Shown: positions 26,187-36,220, numbered from the stretch's first letter. The stretch is DNA of 64,000 nucleotides from Kiritimatiellia bacterium (GCA_017481725.1 JAFUOX010000055.1:1-64000); one strand, 5' to 3'. The notes: generated by a model from the sequence alone, not told the origin. Made by a program: numbers and translations.

Positions 26187-27485
26187 ATGAATAAGGTATA
26201 TCATCGAATAGATAATAGCTCAGGTAGTGTTATTAATTTACGCGCTCAAGGAGTGCAATATAATGAGCTAGCAGAGGTTTCTTCTCGTGGAAATACATCC
26301 CTTGCACAGGTTATTAAAATTGATGGGGATAGTGTTTCTTTGCAGGTGTTTGCAGGTGCTCGTGGCATTGCAACAGATGCACGCGTGCGTTTTTTGGGCC
26401 ACCCAATGCAAGTGCCTTTCTCTAGCAATTTGTTAGGTCGAATTTTTGATGGCGGTGCACGCCCAAGAGATAATTCTCCAGAGCTTACCGAGAATATGAT
26501 TAATATCGGTGGTCCATCAGTAAATCCAGCAAAGCGTATTATTCCTCGCAATATGGTGCGCACAGGTATCCCAATGATTGATGTTTTCAATACATTGGTT
26601 GAAAGCCAGAAGCTGCCAGTTTTTGCAAAGGCAGGTGAGCCATATAATGAGCTTCTTGCGCGTATTGCTCTTCAGGCAGAGGTTGATATTATTATTCTTG
26701 GTGGTATGGGCTTAAAGCATGACGATTATCTCTATTTTAAGGATACACTAGATAAGAGTGGTGCACTTTCTCGTACAGTAATGTTTGTTCATACAGCTGC
26801 CGATCCTGTGGTAGAGTGCTTGCTTGTTCCAGATTTATCCCTAGCTGTTGCTGAGCAGTTTGCTATTGCGGGCAAGAAGGTGCTTGTGCTTTTGACTGAT
26901 ATGACATCTTTCTCAGATGCACTAAAAGAAATCGCAATTACTATGGAGCAGATTCCTTCAAACCGTGGTTATCCTGGTGACTTGTATTCTCAGCTTGCAT
27001 CACGATATGAGAAGGCTGTTGACTTTGAGGGTGCTGGCTCAATTACAATTCTTGCTGTTACAACAATGCCAGGTGGAGATGTAACTCACCCAGTACCTGA
27101 TAATACAGGCTACATTACAGAGGGTCAGTTCTATTTGAGTGGAGGACGCATTGAGCCATTTGGTTCATTGTCTCGCCTAAAGCAGCAGGTTAATAAGACA
27201 ACTCGTGATGATCATAGAACTATTATGGATACTATGATTCAGCTGTTCTCTCAATATCGCTCTACACTTGAGAAGCAGTCAATGGGCTTCCGTATGAGTG
27301 CATGGGATAATAAACTCCTAAAGTATGGCGAGCGCTTTGAAAAGGAAATGATGGATATTACAGTTAATATCCCTCTTGAGAAGGCCCTTGATTTGGGTTG
27401 GGAGATTTTGGCAGATTGCTTTGACCCAGTAGAAACAGGTGTTCGCTCAGAGATTATTGAGAAATTCTGGCCTAAAAAGGGTTAA
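26187..27485 (+). CDS. atpB: V/A-type ATPase subunit B
   Basis: 432 residues, regulatory (non-catalytic) B subunit of the V1/A1 head. Characteristic stretches are GLPVF-type [20 protein letters not shown] and [14 protein letters not shown]; there is no Walker A, as expected for B. The usual partner gene for the catalytic A subunit is not upstream: rsmE and a repeat are there instead. It starts the B-D-I-K cluster. Confidence 0.95.
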   Translation: MNKVYHRIDNSSGSVINLRAQGVQYNELAEVSSRGNTSLAQVIKIDGDSVSLQVFAGARGIATDARVRFLGHPMQVPFSSNLLGRIFDGGARPRDNSPELTENMINIGGPSVNPAKRIIPRNMVRTGIPMIDVFNTLVESQKLPVFAKAGEPYNELLARIALQAEVDIIILGGMGLKHDDYLYFKDTLDKSGALSRTVMFVHTAADPVVECLLVPDLSLAVAEQFAIAGKKVLVLLTDMTSFSDALKEIAITMEQIPSNRGYPGDLYSQLASRYEKAVDFEGAGSITILAVTTMPGGDVTHPVPDNTGYITEGQFYLSGGRIEPFGSLSRLKQQVNKTTRDDHRTIMDTMIQLFSQYRSTLEKQSMGFRMSAWDNKLLKYGERFEKEMMDITVNIPLEKALDLGWEILADCFDPVETGVRSEIIEKFWPKKG

Positions 27486-27507
27486 TTTATCAATTGGGTG
27501 TTAGCGT

Positions 27508-28152
27508 ATGGCTAAGGTAAAATTAACAAAAACAGAGCTTAAAGCCCAAAAAGAAGCACTTTCTCGCTATCAGCGCTTTCTGCCGATGCTTCAGCTGAAA
27601 AAGCAGCAGCTACAGATGGAAATTGCTGGTATTAGAGCAAAGGCAGAGGAGGCAATAGAGCAGCGTGATAAGGTGCTTGCAGATGTGTCTCCATGGATTG
27701 GTTTGTTTTCTACAGATTCTGTTGAACTGCCAGTTGTTTTTGATGGAATTATAGAGAAAACTGGTAATATAGCTGGTGTCACAATTCCACTTTATGCTGG
27801 TATTAAAACACATCGTCCAGAAATAGATTTATTTTCTACACCTGCTTGGATTGATGAAGCAGCGGAAATAGCTATTAATTTAATGGAATTTAATGCACAG
27901 GTAGAAATTTATTCAAAGCAGCTTGAATTGATTACAGAAGAGCTCCGCACAACTTCTCAGAGAGTAAACCTTTTTGAAAAAGTAAAAATTCCTGAGTGCA
28001 AAGAGAATATTCGTGTGATTGGTATTGCATTAGGCGATGAACAAACATCTGCTGTCGCCCGAGGTAAAATTGCAAAGGGACGCGGTAAGAATGATGCAGT
28101 AGCAGCGGAAGATTTGCCTGAGGCAATTGTAACAGAGGAGGAATGGGTATGA
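27508..28152 (+). CDS. atpD: V/A-type ATPase subunit D
   Basis: 214 residues, the central-shaft subunit. It has the typical long N-terminal helix starting KVKLTKTELKAQKEALSRY and a second long helix near the end (RVNLFEKVKIPECKENIRVI). The stop overlaps the subunit I start as ATGA. Confidence 0.92.
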   Translation: MAKVKLTKTELKAQKEALSRYQRFLPMLQLKKQQLQMEIAGIRAKAEEAIEQRDKVLADVSPWIGLFSTDSVELPVVFDGIIEKTGNIAGVTIPLYAGIKTHRPEIDLFSTPAWIDEAAEIAINLMEFNAQVEIYSKQLELITEELRTTSQRVNLFEKVKIPECKENIRVIGIALGDEQTSAVARGKIAKGRGKNDAVAAEDLPEAIVTEEEWV

Positions 28153-29987
28153 TAGTTCCGATGAAGCATGTTACAGTACTTTGCCTTGAATCAGAGAAAA
28201 ATGATGCAATTGTTAAACTTTCAGATGCTGGTGTATTACATGTTAATGTAAGCGTAACAGATAGTGACTCTATTCAAAAATCAACTCATGATGAGGAGCT
28301 TGCAAAGCGAGCAATTTCTTGTATTAAGCTTGCTGCTTCAGCAAATGATGATTCTCGCTTTAAGCTTGAGTTCCCTCCTGCTATTTCTGGTGCAACTGAC
28401 TTAAACGATTCAAATAGTGTGACAATTTCTATCTCTGTTGCCAATGCTATGGCTGATAATTATATTGCAGCAGCTGTAGAGAAACAGTCTTTAGATCAAG
28501 TTATCGCTAAATATTTGCCATTCGGTGATTTTAATCCAGAATCAGCAACTGAGTTAATAGCAAAAGGAGTTAAGATTCGCTTGTTTTCTGCTCCTGCAAA
28601 AACAATTGTTGAAGGGATAAATAGTGATGCTATCTGCAATATACTACAAAGTGATGCAGAGGGTGTTTTTGGTGTGCTAATAGGCGATGGAGACCTTCCA
28701 CAGGGTGCAATTGAGGTTCCTCTTCCTGTTGAAACACTTGCTAGAACAATTGAACGAGTTGATGCTTGTGTCGGCCGTATGAGCCAAGCTGTAAACAAAT
28801 TAGTGGAGCTACAGCGTCATTTGGCTGGTATTGAAAATGAGCTTAAGAGCCGCGCTCAATCAACAGAATCTGTGGTTGTTTTGGAAAATATGCAAAATCT
28901 TGGTGAAGGGGTTGTATATTTGACAGGCTTTATTCCTGCACGCCGTAATGACTTGATTGTTGGCATTGCAAAACAAAATGGATGGGGTGTCGTGATTCGC
29001 AATCCTGAGGAAGGTGAAATGGTTCCAACATTACTTGAACCACCAAAGCTTTTCCGTCCAATTACAAAGCTATTTGGTATGCTAGGTATTTTGCCAGCAT
29101 ATAATGAGACAGATGTTAGTGTCCCATTCTTTATTTTCTTCTCATTGTTTTTTGCAATGCTTATAGGTGATGCAGGTTATGGTTTAATAATTCTCTTGTT
29201 AGCCTTGTTTGCAAATAAAAAGCTAAAGAAAGCTGACAAATTAACGCCATATGTAAAATCAGTGCTTACAATGATGTATGTATTTGCTGGTTCAACAGTT
29301 TTTTATGGTGTCTTGAGCGGTACTTATTTTGGTATTCCTCAGACTGCATTACCTGAGGTGCTTAAATTTAAGTCTGTTAGCTGGCTAGGAAAACAAGATA
29401 ATATCATGCAACTTTGCTTGACAATTGGTGCTTTGCATCTTGTTATTGCAAGAGCTTGGAATGCGGTTGTCCTATTCCCATCAAAGAAGCTACTTGCCGA
29501 GGTTGGTTGGTGCGGTGTGATTGTGTCTATGTATTGTCTTGTTTGTGGAATCATTATTCAGGGCTTTACAACACCAAGCTGGAATACATATCTTCTCATC
29601 GTTTCTGCTTTGTTAATCTTATTCTTTATGCTAGATAAGTCTGAACTAAAGGAGAATGGTGTATCCTTGGGTATGCTTCCTCTTAATATTATCAGCTGTA
29701 TGGGTGATATAATTTCATATATCCGCTTATTTGCTGTGGGCTTGGCATCAGTAAAGGTGGCAGAAAATTTCAATCTTATTGCTTCAGGGCTTGAAATGAG
29801 CCTCATTATTAAAATTCCAGCAATGATTTTGATCTTACTCCTTGGTCATGGCGTAAACTTTATTATGGGAGCATTGAGTGTGCTTGTTCATGCTGTGCGC
29901 TTGAATACACTTGAGTTTTCCTCTGCAAAGGGTGTCTCATGGTCAGGTGTGGCATATAAACCTTTTCGTATAGACAAGAAAAAATAA
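28149..29987 (+). CDS. atpI: V/A-type ATPase subunit I (a-subunit)
   Basis: 612 residues from ATG 28149, which gives a classic ATGA overlap with atpD and a proper spacing from GAGGAGG. The cytosolic N-terminal half (to about 320) is followed by about seven membrane helices, including the CMGDIISYIRLFAVGLASV segment that carries the essential Arg facing the rotor. It forms the ion half-channels. Confidence 0.93.
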   Translation: MIVPMKHVTVLCLESEKNDAIVKLSDAGVLHVNVSVTDSDSIQKSTHDEELAKRAISCIKLAASANDDSRFKLEFPPAISGATDLNDSNSVTISISVANAMADNYIAAAVEKQSLDQVIAKYLPFGDFNPESATELIAKGVKIRLFSAPAKTIVEGINSDAICNILQSDAEGVFGVLIGDGDLPQGAIEVPLPVETLARTIERVDACVGRMSQAVNKLVELQRHLAGIENELKSRAQSTESVVVLENMQNLGEGVVYLTGFIPARRNDLIVGIAKQNGWGVVIRNPEEGEMVPTLLEPPKLFRPITKLFGMLGILPAYNETDVSVPFFIFFSLFFAMLIGDAGYGLIILLLALFANKKLKKADKLTPYVKSVLTMMYVFAGSTVFYGVLSGTYFGIPQTALPEVLKFKSVSWLGKQDNIMQLCLTIGALHLVIARAWNAVVLFPSKKLLAEVGWCGVIVSMYCLVCGIIIQGFTTPSWNTYLLIVSALLILFFMLDKSELKENGVSLGMLPLNIISCMGDIISYIRLFAVGLASVKVAENFNLIASGLEMSLIIKIPAMILILLLGHGVNFIMGALSVLVHAVRLNTLEFSSAKGVSWSGVAYKPFRIDKKK

Positions 29988-30067
29988 TTTAATAAATCGA
30001 ACGTTTAATTTAAAAATACAATAACTTAATTGGCAAAGCCAATAATAAAAGAAAGTAGGAAAATATT

Positions 30068-30655
30068 ATGAATCCAGAAGTAGCATTAGGTGTCGCAGGA
30101 GCAATTGCAGCAATTAGCTTTAGTGCTGTAGGTTCAGCAATTGGTACAGGAAAGGCAGCTTCAGCTGCAATCGGAGCTTGGAAGAAATGCTATGCACAAA
30201 ATAAGCCAGCACCTTTCCAGCTATTGTCTTTCGTAGGTGCTCCTATCACACAGACTCTATATGGTATGATTTTGATGTTCTCTATGATTGGTGTCGCTAA
30301 GGGTAATCCTGTTCCTGGTGCAGGCGTTGCAATGCTTATCATTGGTATTGTCGCAGGTATCGGTATTGGTGCTTCTGCTGTATTTCAGGGCATTGCTGGT
30401 GCCGGTGCTTCCAATGCACAGGCAGAGACAGGTAAGGGCTTTACAAACTATCTAGCATCTATCGGTATCGTTGAAACTGTTGCTATTTTCGTAATGGTTT
30501 TCGCACTCATCGGTGCTGGTAATCTTTCTCAGGAAGAGGTTGAAGCTCCAGCTCCAGCAGCAGTAGAAGCTCCAGTAGCAGCAGAAGAAGCTCCAGCAGC
30601 AGTAGAAACTCCAGCAGCAGTAGAAGCTCCAGTAGCAGTAGAAGCTGCTGAATAA
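30068..30655 (+). CDS. atpK: V/A-type ATPase proteolipid subunit K with Ala/Pro/Glu tail
   Basis: 195 residues. Four membrane helices form two c-subunit hairpins. The second ion-binding helix has Glu136 (GIVETVAIF); the equivalent place in the first hairpin is Gln (PITQTLYGM), so there is one carboxylate per four helices as in V-type K subunits. Unusually, the last 40 residues form an Ala/Pro/Glu/Val repeat (EAPAPAAVEAPVAAEEAPAA and onward), a tail not expected in K subunits. It closes the B-D-I-K set and is followed by a terminator. Subunits A, C, E and F are absent from the window. Confidence 0.93.
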   Translation: MNPEVALGVAGAIAAISFSAVGSAIGTGKAASAAIGAWKKCYAQNKPAPFQLLSFVGAPITQTLYGMILMFSMIGVAKGNPVPGAGVAMLIIGIVAGIGIGASAVFQGIAGAGASNAQAETGKGFTNYLASIGIVETVAIFVMVFALIGAGNLSQEEVEAPAPAAVEAPVAAEEAPAAVETPAAVEAPVAVEAAE

Positions 30656-30679
30656 TTGTTTTAATTCTAAATTATTCTT

Positions 30680-30712
30680 AATAGGCGGTATTTTTTTATG
30701 CCGCCTATTTGT
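30680..30712 (+). terminator. Terminator after V-ATPase K gene
   Basis: AATAGGCGG (30680-30688) pairs with CCGCCTATT (30701-30709), with extra weak pairs toward a T-rich loop. It is followed by TGTATT. Confidence 0.6.
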
Positions 30713-30740
30713 ATTATAATTATTTTAGGAGTTCAACCTA

Positions 30741-31739
30741 ATGGACGAAGCAAAGAAGATTGGTAAAGCATTGTGTATGTATTCAGGCGGCCTAGATAGC
30801 CAGCTTGCTATTTGTGTACTCAAGGAACAAGGAATAGAAGCCACTGCACTAATATTTACAAGTCCTTTTTTTGCTGATTCTAATCAAGCTAAAAGATCTG
30901 CAGAGGCCCTTGGCGTTCCTGTAATGCTTGTCGATTTTACAGATGATTTGGTTGAGCTTATTAAAGCACCAAAGCATGGTTTTGGTTCATGTATGAATCC
31001 ATGCATTGATTGCCACGCTCGTATGATGACGCGTGCTGGTGAAATTATGGAAGAGCAGGGCTTTGATTTTGTGGCTACTGGCGAGGTTATGGGTCAGCGC
31101 CCTATGTCGCAGCAAAAGCATGCACTTATTGAGGTCCAAAAGACCTCTGGCATTGGTGACCGTGTTTTGCGCCCTCTATCTGCTAAATTCCTAGAACCAA
31201 CAGCACCAGAGCGCGATGGAATTGTTGATAGAGAGCGCTTGCTTGCTCTAGAAGGCCGTAATCGTAAGCCACAAATAGAGCTTGCTAAGAAATATGGCAT
31301 TAAGAATTATCCGTCACCAGCTGGTGGATGCAAGCTTACTGAGCCACAATATTCTGCTCGTCTCCGCAATCTTATGAACAATGAAGGTCTTGATGATAAA
31401 CGTTTAATCCGTTTATTGAACCATGGGCGTGTCTTCCGTCTTCCTGGTGGGACTCTTGTTTTTGCAGGACGCAATAAGTCCGATAATGAGGCAATACGTG
31501 CAGGTCTACGTGGTCCAGATATCCTTTTCCGCTCTTTTACAGTGGTTGGTCCTTCTGTTCTTGTTGTTTCACCAAAATGTGAAGGGGATATTGTTTTGGC
31601 GCAGCAAATTTGTGCCGCTTATGCAGATCATAAGGGCGCTACTGAGGTGGGTGTGCGTTGCTTCAAGCCAGCCCGCAAGCCTGAGGATTTGCAAATAGGT
31701 GTTGTGGATCGTGAACAGCTTATTCCTTATATGATTTAG
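30741..31739 (+). CDS. ThiI-like PP-loop thiouridine-type protein
   Basis: 332 residues. The PP-loop ATP-binding motif YSGGLDSQLA is near residue 16, followed by a cysteine group (CMNPCIDCH, near 92). These features are shared with tRNA thiolation enzymes (ThiI/MnmA-like). Proteins of this layout are usually annotated as ThiI-related or thiouridylase-like and lack the THUMP domain of true ThiI. It probably adenylates and thiolates tRNA or a related substrate; which position is not known. Confidence 0.72.
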   Translation: MDEAKKIGKALCMYSGGLDSQLAICVLKEQGIEATALIFTSPFFADSNQAKRSAEALGVPVMLVDFTDDLVELIKAPKHGFGSCMNPCIDCHARMMTRAGEIMEEQGFDFVATGEVMGQRPMSQQKHALIEVQKTSGIGDRVLRPLSAKFLEPTAPERDGIVDRERLLALEGRNRKPQIELAKKYGIKNYPSPAGGCKLTEPQYSARLRNLMNNEGLDDKRLIRLLNHGRVFRLPGGTLVFAGRNKSDNEAIRAGLRGPDILFRSFTVVGPSVLVVSPKCEGDIVLAQQICAAYADHKGATEVGVRCFKPARKPEDLQIGVVDREQLIPYMI

Positions 31740-31762
31740 TCATTACAAGAGGCAATAAGATT

Positions 31763-32305
31763 ATGCATGATTTCTTGGAAGCATCATTTTACGGAATAAG
31801 CCTTGCAATGGATGCTATGGCTGTCGCTGTGGGAATGTTTTCTGTACGTCATACTTGCTCAGCTATTTGGCAAGCAATTGCTGTTTCTTTTGTGTTTGCC
31901 TTTTTCCAGTTTCTAATGCCTGTAATTGGTTATGGTTGCTGTAATATTCTTCCTCTTGCTTCAATTCAAACGGTTGGCAAATTTATTGCCTGTGCTTTGC
32001 TGCTCTTTTTAGGTATACGTATGGTGCTTGCAAAGGAGGAATGCACCGTGCCACAGTTCGGTGTTGTTTCGGTGTTGTCTCTTGCCGTAGCAACAAGCAT
32101 TGATGCTCTGATTGTTGGTGTTGGGTTTGCCGTTACAGCTAATGCGGAGTATCTCTATTTTTCCACTATAATTGGTGTTGTAACTTTTTTTATTGCTCTT
32201 TTTGGTTGTTTCTTGGGCAGTGTACTCGGTGTTCATTGTCTCAGTAAAAGCACTCTTATAGGTGGCGTAGTGCTTATAGGTATTGCAATTAAGCAGCTCT
32301 TTTAA
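31763..32305 (+). CDS. mntP: Putative manganese efflux pump MntP
   Basis: 180 residues, six membrane helices in two repeated halves. Each half carries the conserved Asp-Ala motif: AMDAMAVAVGMF near the start and SIDALIVGVGF in the middle. MntP exports Mn2+ from the cytoplasm. No room for a yybP-ykoY riboswitch: only 23 bases separate it from the upstream gene. Confidence 0.88.
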   Translation: MHDFLEASFYGISLAMDAMAVAVGMFSVRHTCSAIWQAIAVSFVFAFFQFLMPVIGYGCCNILPLASIQTVGKFIACALLLFLGIRMVLAKEECTVPQFGVVSVLSLAVATSIDALIVGVGFAVTANAEYLYFSTIIGVVTFFIALFGCFLGSVLGVHCLSKSTLIGGVVLIGIAIKQLF

Positions 32306-32328
32306 TTGTTCTTCAGGAAGAAGGTTTT

Positions 32329-33510
32329 ATGAATATAGCTCCAAATAGCGAAAGAGTTCGTATATCAATTTTTGGTCGACGTAATGCAGGTAAGTCGTCA
32401 CTTCTAAATGCTATTCTTGGTCAGGACGTTGCCACGGTTTCTCCTGTTCCAGGAACAACTACAGATGCTGTATTTAAGGCAATGGAGCTTTTACCATTAG
32501 GCCCTGTTTTGTTGGTTGATACACCAGGAATTGATGATGATCAAGCTGAGATTGGTGCTTTGAGAATTAAGCGAACACAGGAGGAGCTTCGCCGCGTCGA
32601 TATTGCGATTGTGGTTACTTCTCCAAAGATTGGCCTTGGTGAGTTTGAGGCAAATTTAATCTCTGATTTGCGAGCAAAGGGCATTGCATTTGTCGTTGCG
32701 GTTAATAAGCTTGATGAAGAACCTTTATCTGCAGAACGCACGAATGAATTAGAACGAGCATTTGCAGCTCCTATTTATCCAGTCTCTGCAAAGACAGGAG
32801 AGGGCATTAACGAATTTAAGGAAGCTCTTGCCAAATTAAAGCCTGATGAGCCAGTAAGTCAGCATATCATTGGAGATAGATTGTCTCCCGGTGATATAGC
32901 TATTCTTGTTGTACCTATAGATAAGGCAGCACCAAAGGGACGTCTAATTCTTCCTCAGCAGCAGACCATCCGTGATTTGCTTGATTGTGGCTGCAATGCT
33001 TTGGTTTGTCAGGTTCCAGAGCTGGAGCATATGCTTTCTTCGCTCACAACACCTCCTGCAATAGTTATTACAGATTCTCAGGTGTTTGCAGAGGTTCGTA
33101 AGCTTGTCCCTCCTACTATTAAGTTGACTTCATTCTCAATTCTAATGGCTCAATATAAGGGCAATTATGAATTACAGAAGCGTGGAGCAGCAAAGCTTGA
33201 TTCTCTAAAGGATGGCGATACTATACTCATTGCTGAGGGTTGTACACATCATCGTCAGTGTAATGATATAGGAACTGTGAAGCTGCCTAATTGGATAAAG
33301 AAATACACAGGCAAAGAGATTAATTTTGAATTTACATCTGGGCAAGGCTGGAAGGAAGATTTAAGCAAATATGCTCTTATAGTTCATTGCGGTGCTTGTA
33401 TGCTTAACCGCAAGGAGATGCGTAACCGCCTAGCTGATGCGGAGGCTGCGGGCATCCCAATCACCAATTATGGCATTGCTATAGCTAAACTGCAGGGTGT
33501 AGAGCTGTAA
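32329..33510 (+). CDS. hydF: [FeFe]-hydrogenase maturation GTPase HydF
   Basis: 393 residues. The GTPase domain has G1 GRRNAGKSS, G3 DTPG and G4 NKLD. The C-terminal half holds the iron-sulfur ligands in EGCTHHRQC and HCGACML. HydF is the scaffold on which the 2Fe subcluster of [FeFe]-hydrogenase is built by HydE and HydG. Neither of these nor hydA is in the window. Its presence indicates an anaerobe able to make or use H2. Confidence 0.95.
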   Translation: MNIAPNSERVRISIFGRRNAGKSSLLNAILGQDVATVSPVPGTTTDAVFKAMELLPLGPVLLVDTPGIDDDQAEIGALRIKRTQEELRRVDIAIVVTSPKIGLGEFEANLISDLRAKGIAFVVAVNKLDEEPLSAERTNELERAFAAPIYPVSAKTGEGINEFKEALAKLKPDEPVSQHIIGDRLSPGDIAILVVPIDKAAPKGRLILPQQQTIRDLLDCGCNALVCQVPELEHMLSSLTTPPAIVITDSQVFAEVRKLVPPTIKLTSFSILMAQYKGNYELQKRGAAKLDSLKDGDTILIAEGCTHHRQCNDIGTVKLPNWIKKYTGKEINFEFTSGQGWKEDLSKYALIVHCGACMLNRKEMRNRLADAEAAGIPITNYGIAIAKLQGVEL

Positions 33511-33593
33511 TTTGAGCGTGACTTTGTCATCGCAAAGAGTTTCACACTAAACACGTTCGTTAGAGAGTTCTCCATTAAACTATCGCATTATGA

Positions 33594-33633
33594 GCGGGTG
33601 AATTAAGTCTTAAACCCGCCCAATCTCTTTTTG
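33594..33633 (+). terminator. Probable terminator downstream of hydF
   Basis: Stem GCGGGT / ACCCGC with an inner TTAA-GTC-TTAA hairpin, then CAATCTCTTTTT. It lies 84 bases after the hydF stop. Confidence 0.45.
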
Positions 33634-33776
33634 CTCTTCAGTCACAATTACCAGTGCCAAGTCTATAATAGGTGATAATCTATGAAAATTTGTGTTTCCA
33701 ACATAGACATAAATCGTTATGGCTCGGTTATTCCGTTTACAATCTCATTTTAATTGTTGAATTAAGGTTAATATAA

Positions 33777-33806
33777 TTGACTTTTTGATTGTGAAAAAGG
33801 TAAAAT
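33777..33806 (+). promoter_or_regulatory. Promoter of the exported glycosidase-like gene
   Basis: TTGACT (33777-33782), an 18-base spacer and TAAAAT (33801-33806), 40 bases before the start codon. It is one of the closest matches to the sigma-70 consensus in the window. Confidence 0.7.
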
Positions 33807-33846
33807 ATTATCCATAAAATGTAAATTAGTACTAAAGGATATTTAT

Positions 33847-36162
33847 ATGAAATTAAAGTTTATTTTTTGGGGCATGTTAGCACTAGCTATACCAATGTTT
33901 TTGCAAGCAGAAATTATTAGACCATTTGGTAATGTTACTCTTGTAGATGAAATTGATTGCACTCAGGATACTCATGATATGGAGGTATATCCAAAAGGGG
34001 CATCAAGAATTGAAAATATTTTAGGCGTTCCTCATCGCGTGCTTGAAGTACAGGCTGAGGAAGGCTCTTATATCAAATTTAGAGTAGGTAAGGGTAAAAA
34101 CCTAAAGCCACATGGCTCTTATGTGCTTGTAATCGATTATCCAGATGATTTGCCTCGTAACTATTTAGTTCGTAATAACGCAATGGAATCAAAGCGTTCT
34201 TTTTATACCGGACGTAATGGCGGCGACTGCTTTGGTGCTCACTATGTAGATCATAATATTGAATCCTTAAATATCCCTCAATCTGGAAAAATTGAAAAAT
34301 GGACAGCATATATGTCTATCATGGATTATACAATTGACAAGGATGAGGATGGAAAGAATCTCCGCTCTACAGCGAAAAATGACGGCTTTGATTTAATTAT
34401 TGCACAATACAATCGCAAGCAAGACCCAAATACTCAAGGTGTTGCATTAAGCAAGATTTATCTATATGAAATTCCTAATGAAGAGCAGGTTTATGCAAAA
34501 ATCCATCTTCCTCCAAAAGGTTTACCACGTCGCCACCTATTTTGGCGTGAAGAAATGTCAGATGGTGCGATGGCTAGAAATGATCCTAAAATTGGATACT
34601 ATCGCCATAAGTTCCGTCAGCTTAAAATGATGGGTATGGACACATATTGTAAGGACTTGTTTGAGTTTGGTCATGTTCAGCACTGGAATCCAGGAAAGGC
34701 TGGATTATACATGTGGGATAGTGATGACCGAGATGTTTGGGATTCTATCGTTAAGGAAGCAGCAGATTATGGGCTAAACATTCTTCCTTATTACGAATAT
34801 GCTGGTGCAAACTATATGGATAGAAATGGTAAGCCATCTTTAGGTCGCCAACTAAAGGCTGAGCCATTGAATAAGGATATTTGGACAGATACAAAGAATT
34901 GCTATACTCATATTTGGTGGTCAGAAAAGCTTCGTGTTGATATCACAGATGAGGATACCTATGAGGAGTTTAGAAAGGTTATCTATGGCACAATCCTTAG
35001 ATATACTGACCAAAAGGACAATATGCTAGGTGTGTGGATTCGCCCACGCCCAGCACAGATGGCAGTTGGCTTTGCAGATGCTACACGTGCACGCTTTGCA
35101 AAGGAGGCAAACAATGGTGTAGCTGTTTCTCGTGAGGATTTGCGCAAAAATAAGGCACTATACGATAAATACATTAAATGGTGGGGTAGAAAGCGTGCAG
35201 AATTCCTTGTTGGTATGCGTGATTATATGGCTCAAAATGGCATTAAGAACCCTATTGCAATTATTGATGGTGATACATCAGAGCCTGGTGATGGTATGGA
35301 TAATCAGCGTGGTATTATTACTGATGACCCAGATTATTGGAGAGAGATTTTTAGAAAGCCACCTTTCAATAAGTCTAATCCAGATGATTCCATTACAGAT
35401 ATAACAAACAAGAGATTTATAAATCAGCATTGGTTCTTGAGCGGTCTAAAGCGTCCAAGTGGCACTTGGGGTCATTGGGAATGGCATCATGCATGCCCTG
35501 GTGCCGATCCAGAGAATTATCATGATTTGAAAAATGTGTGGATAACAATGACATTCCATCGTGCATATTCAGTGATGGATCCATACTGCTTGGAAATGTT
35601 TAGTAATGCTAATGGCGGACAGACTCTTATTCGTCACTATGGCTTGAATGAAAACAATCTTGTTAAGTTTACTCGTGATGCAAATGGTACCCCACAGAAG
35701 GATGAAAAGGGTAACTACAAGTTTGAGCGCCTTTGTGGTTATGCAATTCATGACTCAGAGCGTGCAGGCCGTGCTTGTATGCAGTCTGAGGTTTTAGCTA
35801 TGGCAAATGGTAACCCATACAATATTGGTTATTTGATTGGCTCAACCTTTACTCGTGGCTTCCCTGTGGCTGTTCGTGAATTTAATACAAATTATCTGGC
35901 ACTCCCAGCTGTTCCTTCTGAGATTGTTAAAGGTGCATGTGCAGATCCAGAGGTTGTTGTTCGTCGCTATAGAACACCAAATAATGGCACTTACTATGCA
36001 ATTATTCATACAGGCTATGTACACAAGAAGCATGTAAAAATCACCTTCCCAGAGGATATTCAAAATTTAACAATTATCAACTCTGGGCGTAAAATTTCAA
36101 GAAACAAGATTGCAATTGATTTGAAGCCATGGCAGCTATTGTCATTGCATTCAGATAAGTAA
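33847..36162 (+). CDS. Exported glycoside-hydrolase-like protein
   Basis: 771 residues with a signal peptide (about 1-21, ending LQAEI). A beta-rich N-terminal region (to about 215) resembles a carbohydrate-binding sandwich. The middle (about 225-520) has the layout of a TIM-barrel glycosidase (WREEMSDGA, MGMDTYCKDLFEFGH, YYEYAGANYMDRNG). A C-terminal beta domain ends the protein. I cannot name the family or the catalytic pair. Secretion and strong promoter suggest breakdown of an external glycan. Confidence 0.65.
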   Translation: MKLKFIFWGMLALAIPMFLQAEIIRPFGNVTLVDEIDCTQDTHDMEVYPKGASRIENILGVPHRVLEVQAEEGSYIKFRVGKGKNLKPHGSYVLVIDYPDDLPRNYLVRNNAMESKRSFYTGRNGGDCFGAHYVDHNIESLNIPQSGKIEKWTAYMSIMDYTIDKDEDGKNLRSTAKNDGFDLIIAQYNRKQDPNTQGVALSKIYLYEIPNEEQVYAKIHLPPKGLPRRHLFWREEMSDGAMARNDPKIGYYRHKFRQLKMMGMDTYCKDLFEFGHVQHWNPGKAGLYMWDSDDRDVWDSIVKEAADYGLNILPYYEYAGANYMDRNGKPSLGRQLKAEPLNKDIWTDTKNCYTHIWWSEKLRVDITDEDTYEEFRKVIYGTILRYTDQKDNMLGVWIRPRPAQMAVGFADATRARFAKEANNGVAVSREDLRKNKALYDKYIKWWGRKRAEFLVGMRDYMAQNGIKNPIAIIDGDTSEPGDGMDNQRGIITDDPDYWREIFRKPPFNKSNPDDSITDITNKRFINQHWFLSGLKRPSGTWGHWEWHHACPGADPENYHDLKNVWITMTFHRAYSVMDPYCLEMFSNANGGQTLIRHYGLNENNLVKFTRDANGTPQKDEKGNYKFERLCGYAIHDSERAGRACMQSEVLAMANGNPYNIGYLIGSTFTRGFPVAVREFNTNYLALPAVPSEIVKGACADPEVVVRRYRTPNNGTYYAIIHTGYVHKKHVKITFPEDIQNLTIINSGRKISRNKIAIDLKPWQLLSLHSDK

Positions 36163-36220
36163 TCCAGTAACAATATTTTTCACAAAAATTTGATGGAATA
36201 TTGTAAAAAAAAGAGGTTGT

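Larger units (their letters stand above)
33511..33846. other. Intergenic region, hairpin and promoter
   Basis: 336 bases without a gene. GCGGGT (33594-33599) pairs with ACCCGC (33614-33619), with an inner TTAA/TTAA stem and CTCTTTTT downstream: a probable terminator. Between 33640 and 33770 nothing was recognised. A clear promoter occupies the end. Confidence 0.6.

Noticed and set aside
30540-30655. Alternating GAAGCTCCAGCAGCAGTA units considered as a CRISPR or non-coding repeat
   Set aside because: It is in frame with the ATPase K gene and codes for the Ala/Pro/Glu tail; there are no spacers.
31740-31762. yybP-ykoY (manganese) riboswitch upstream of mntP
   Set aside because: Only 23 bases separate mntP from the preceding gene, too little for the aptamer, and no conserved motif is visible.
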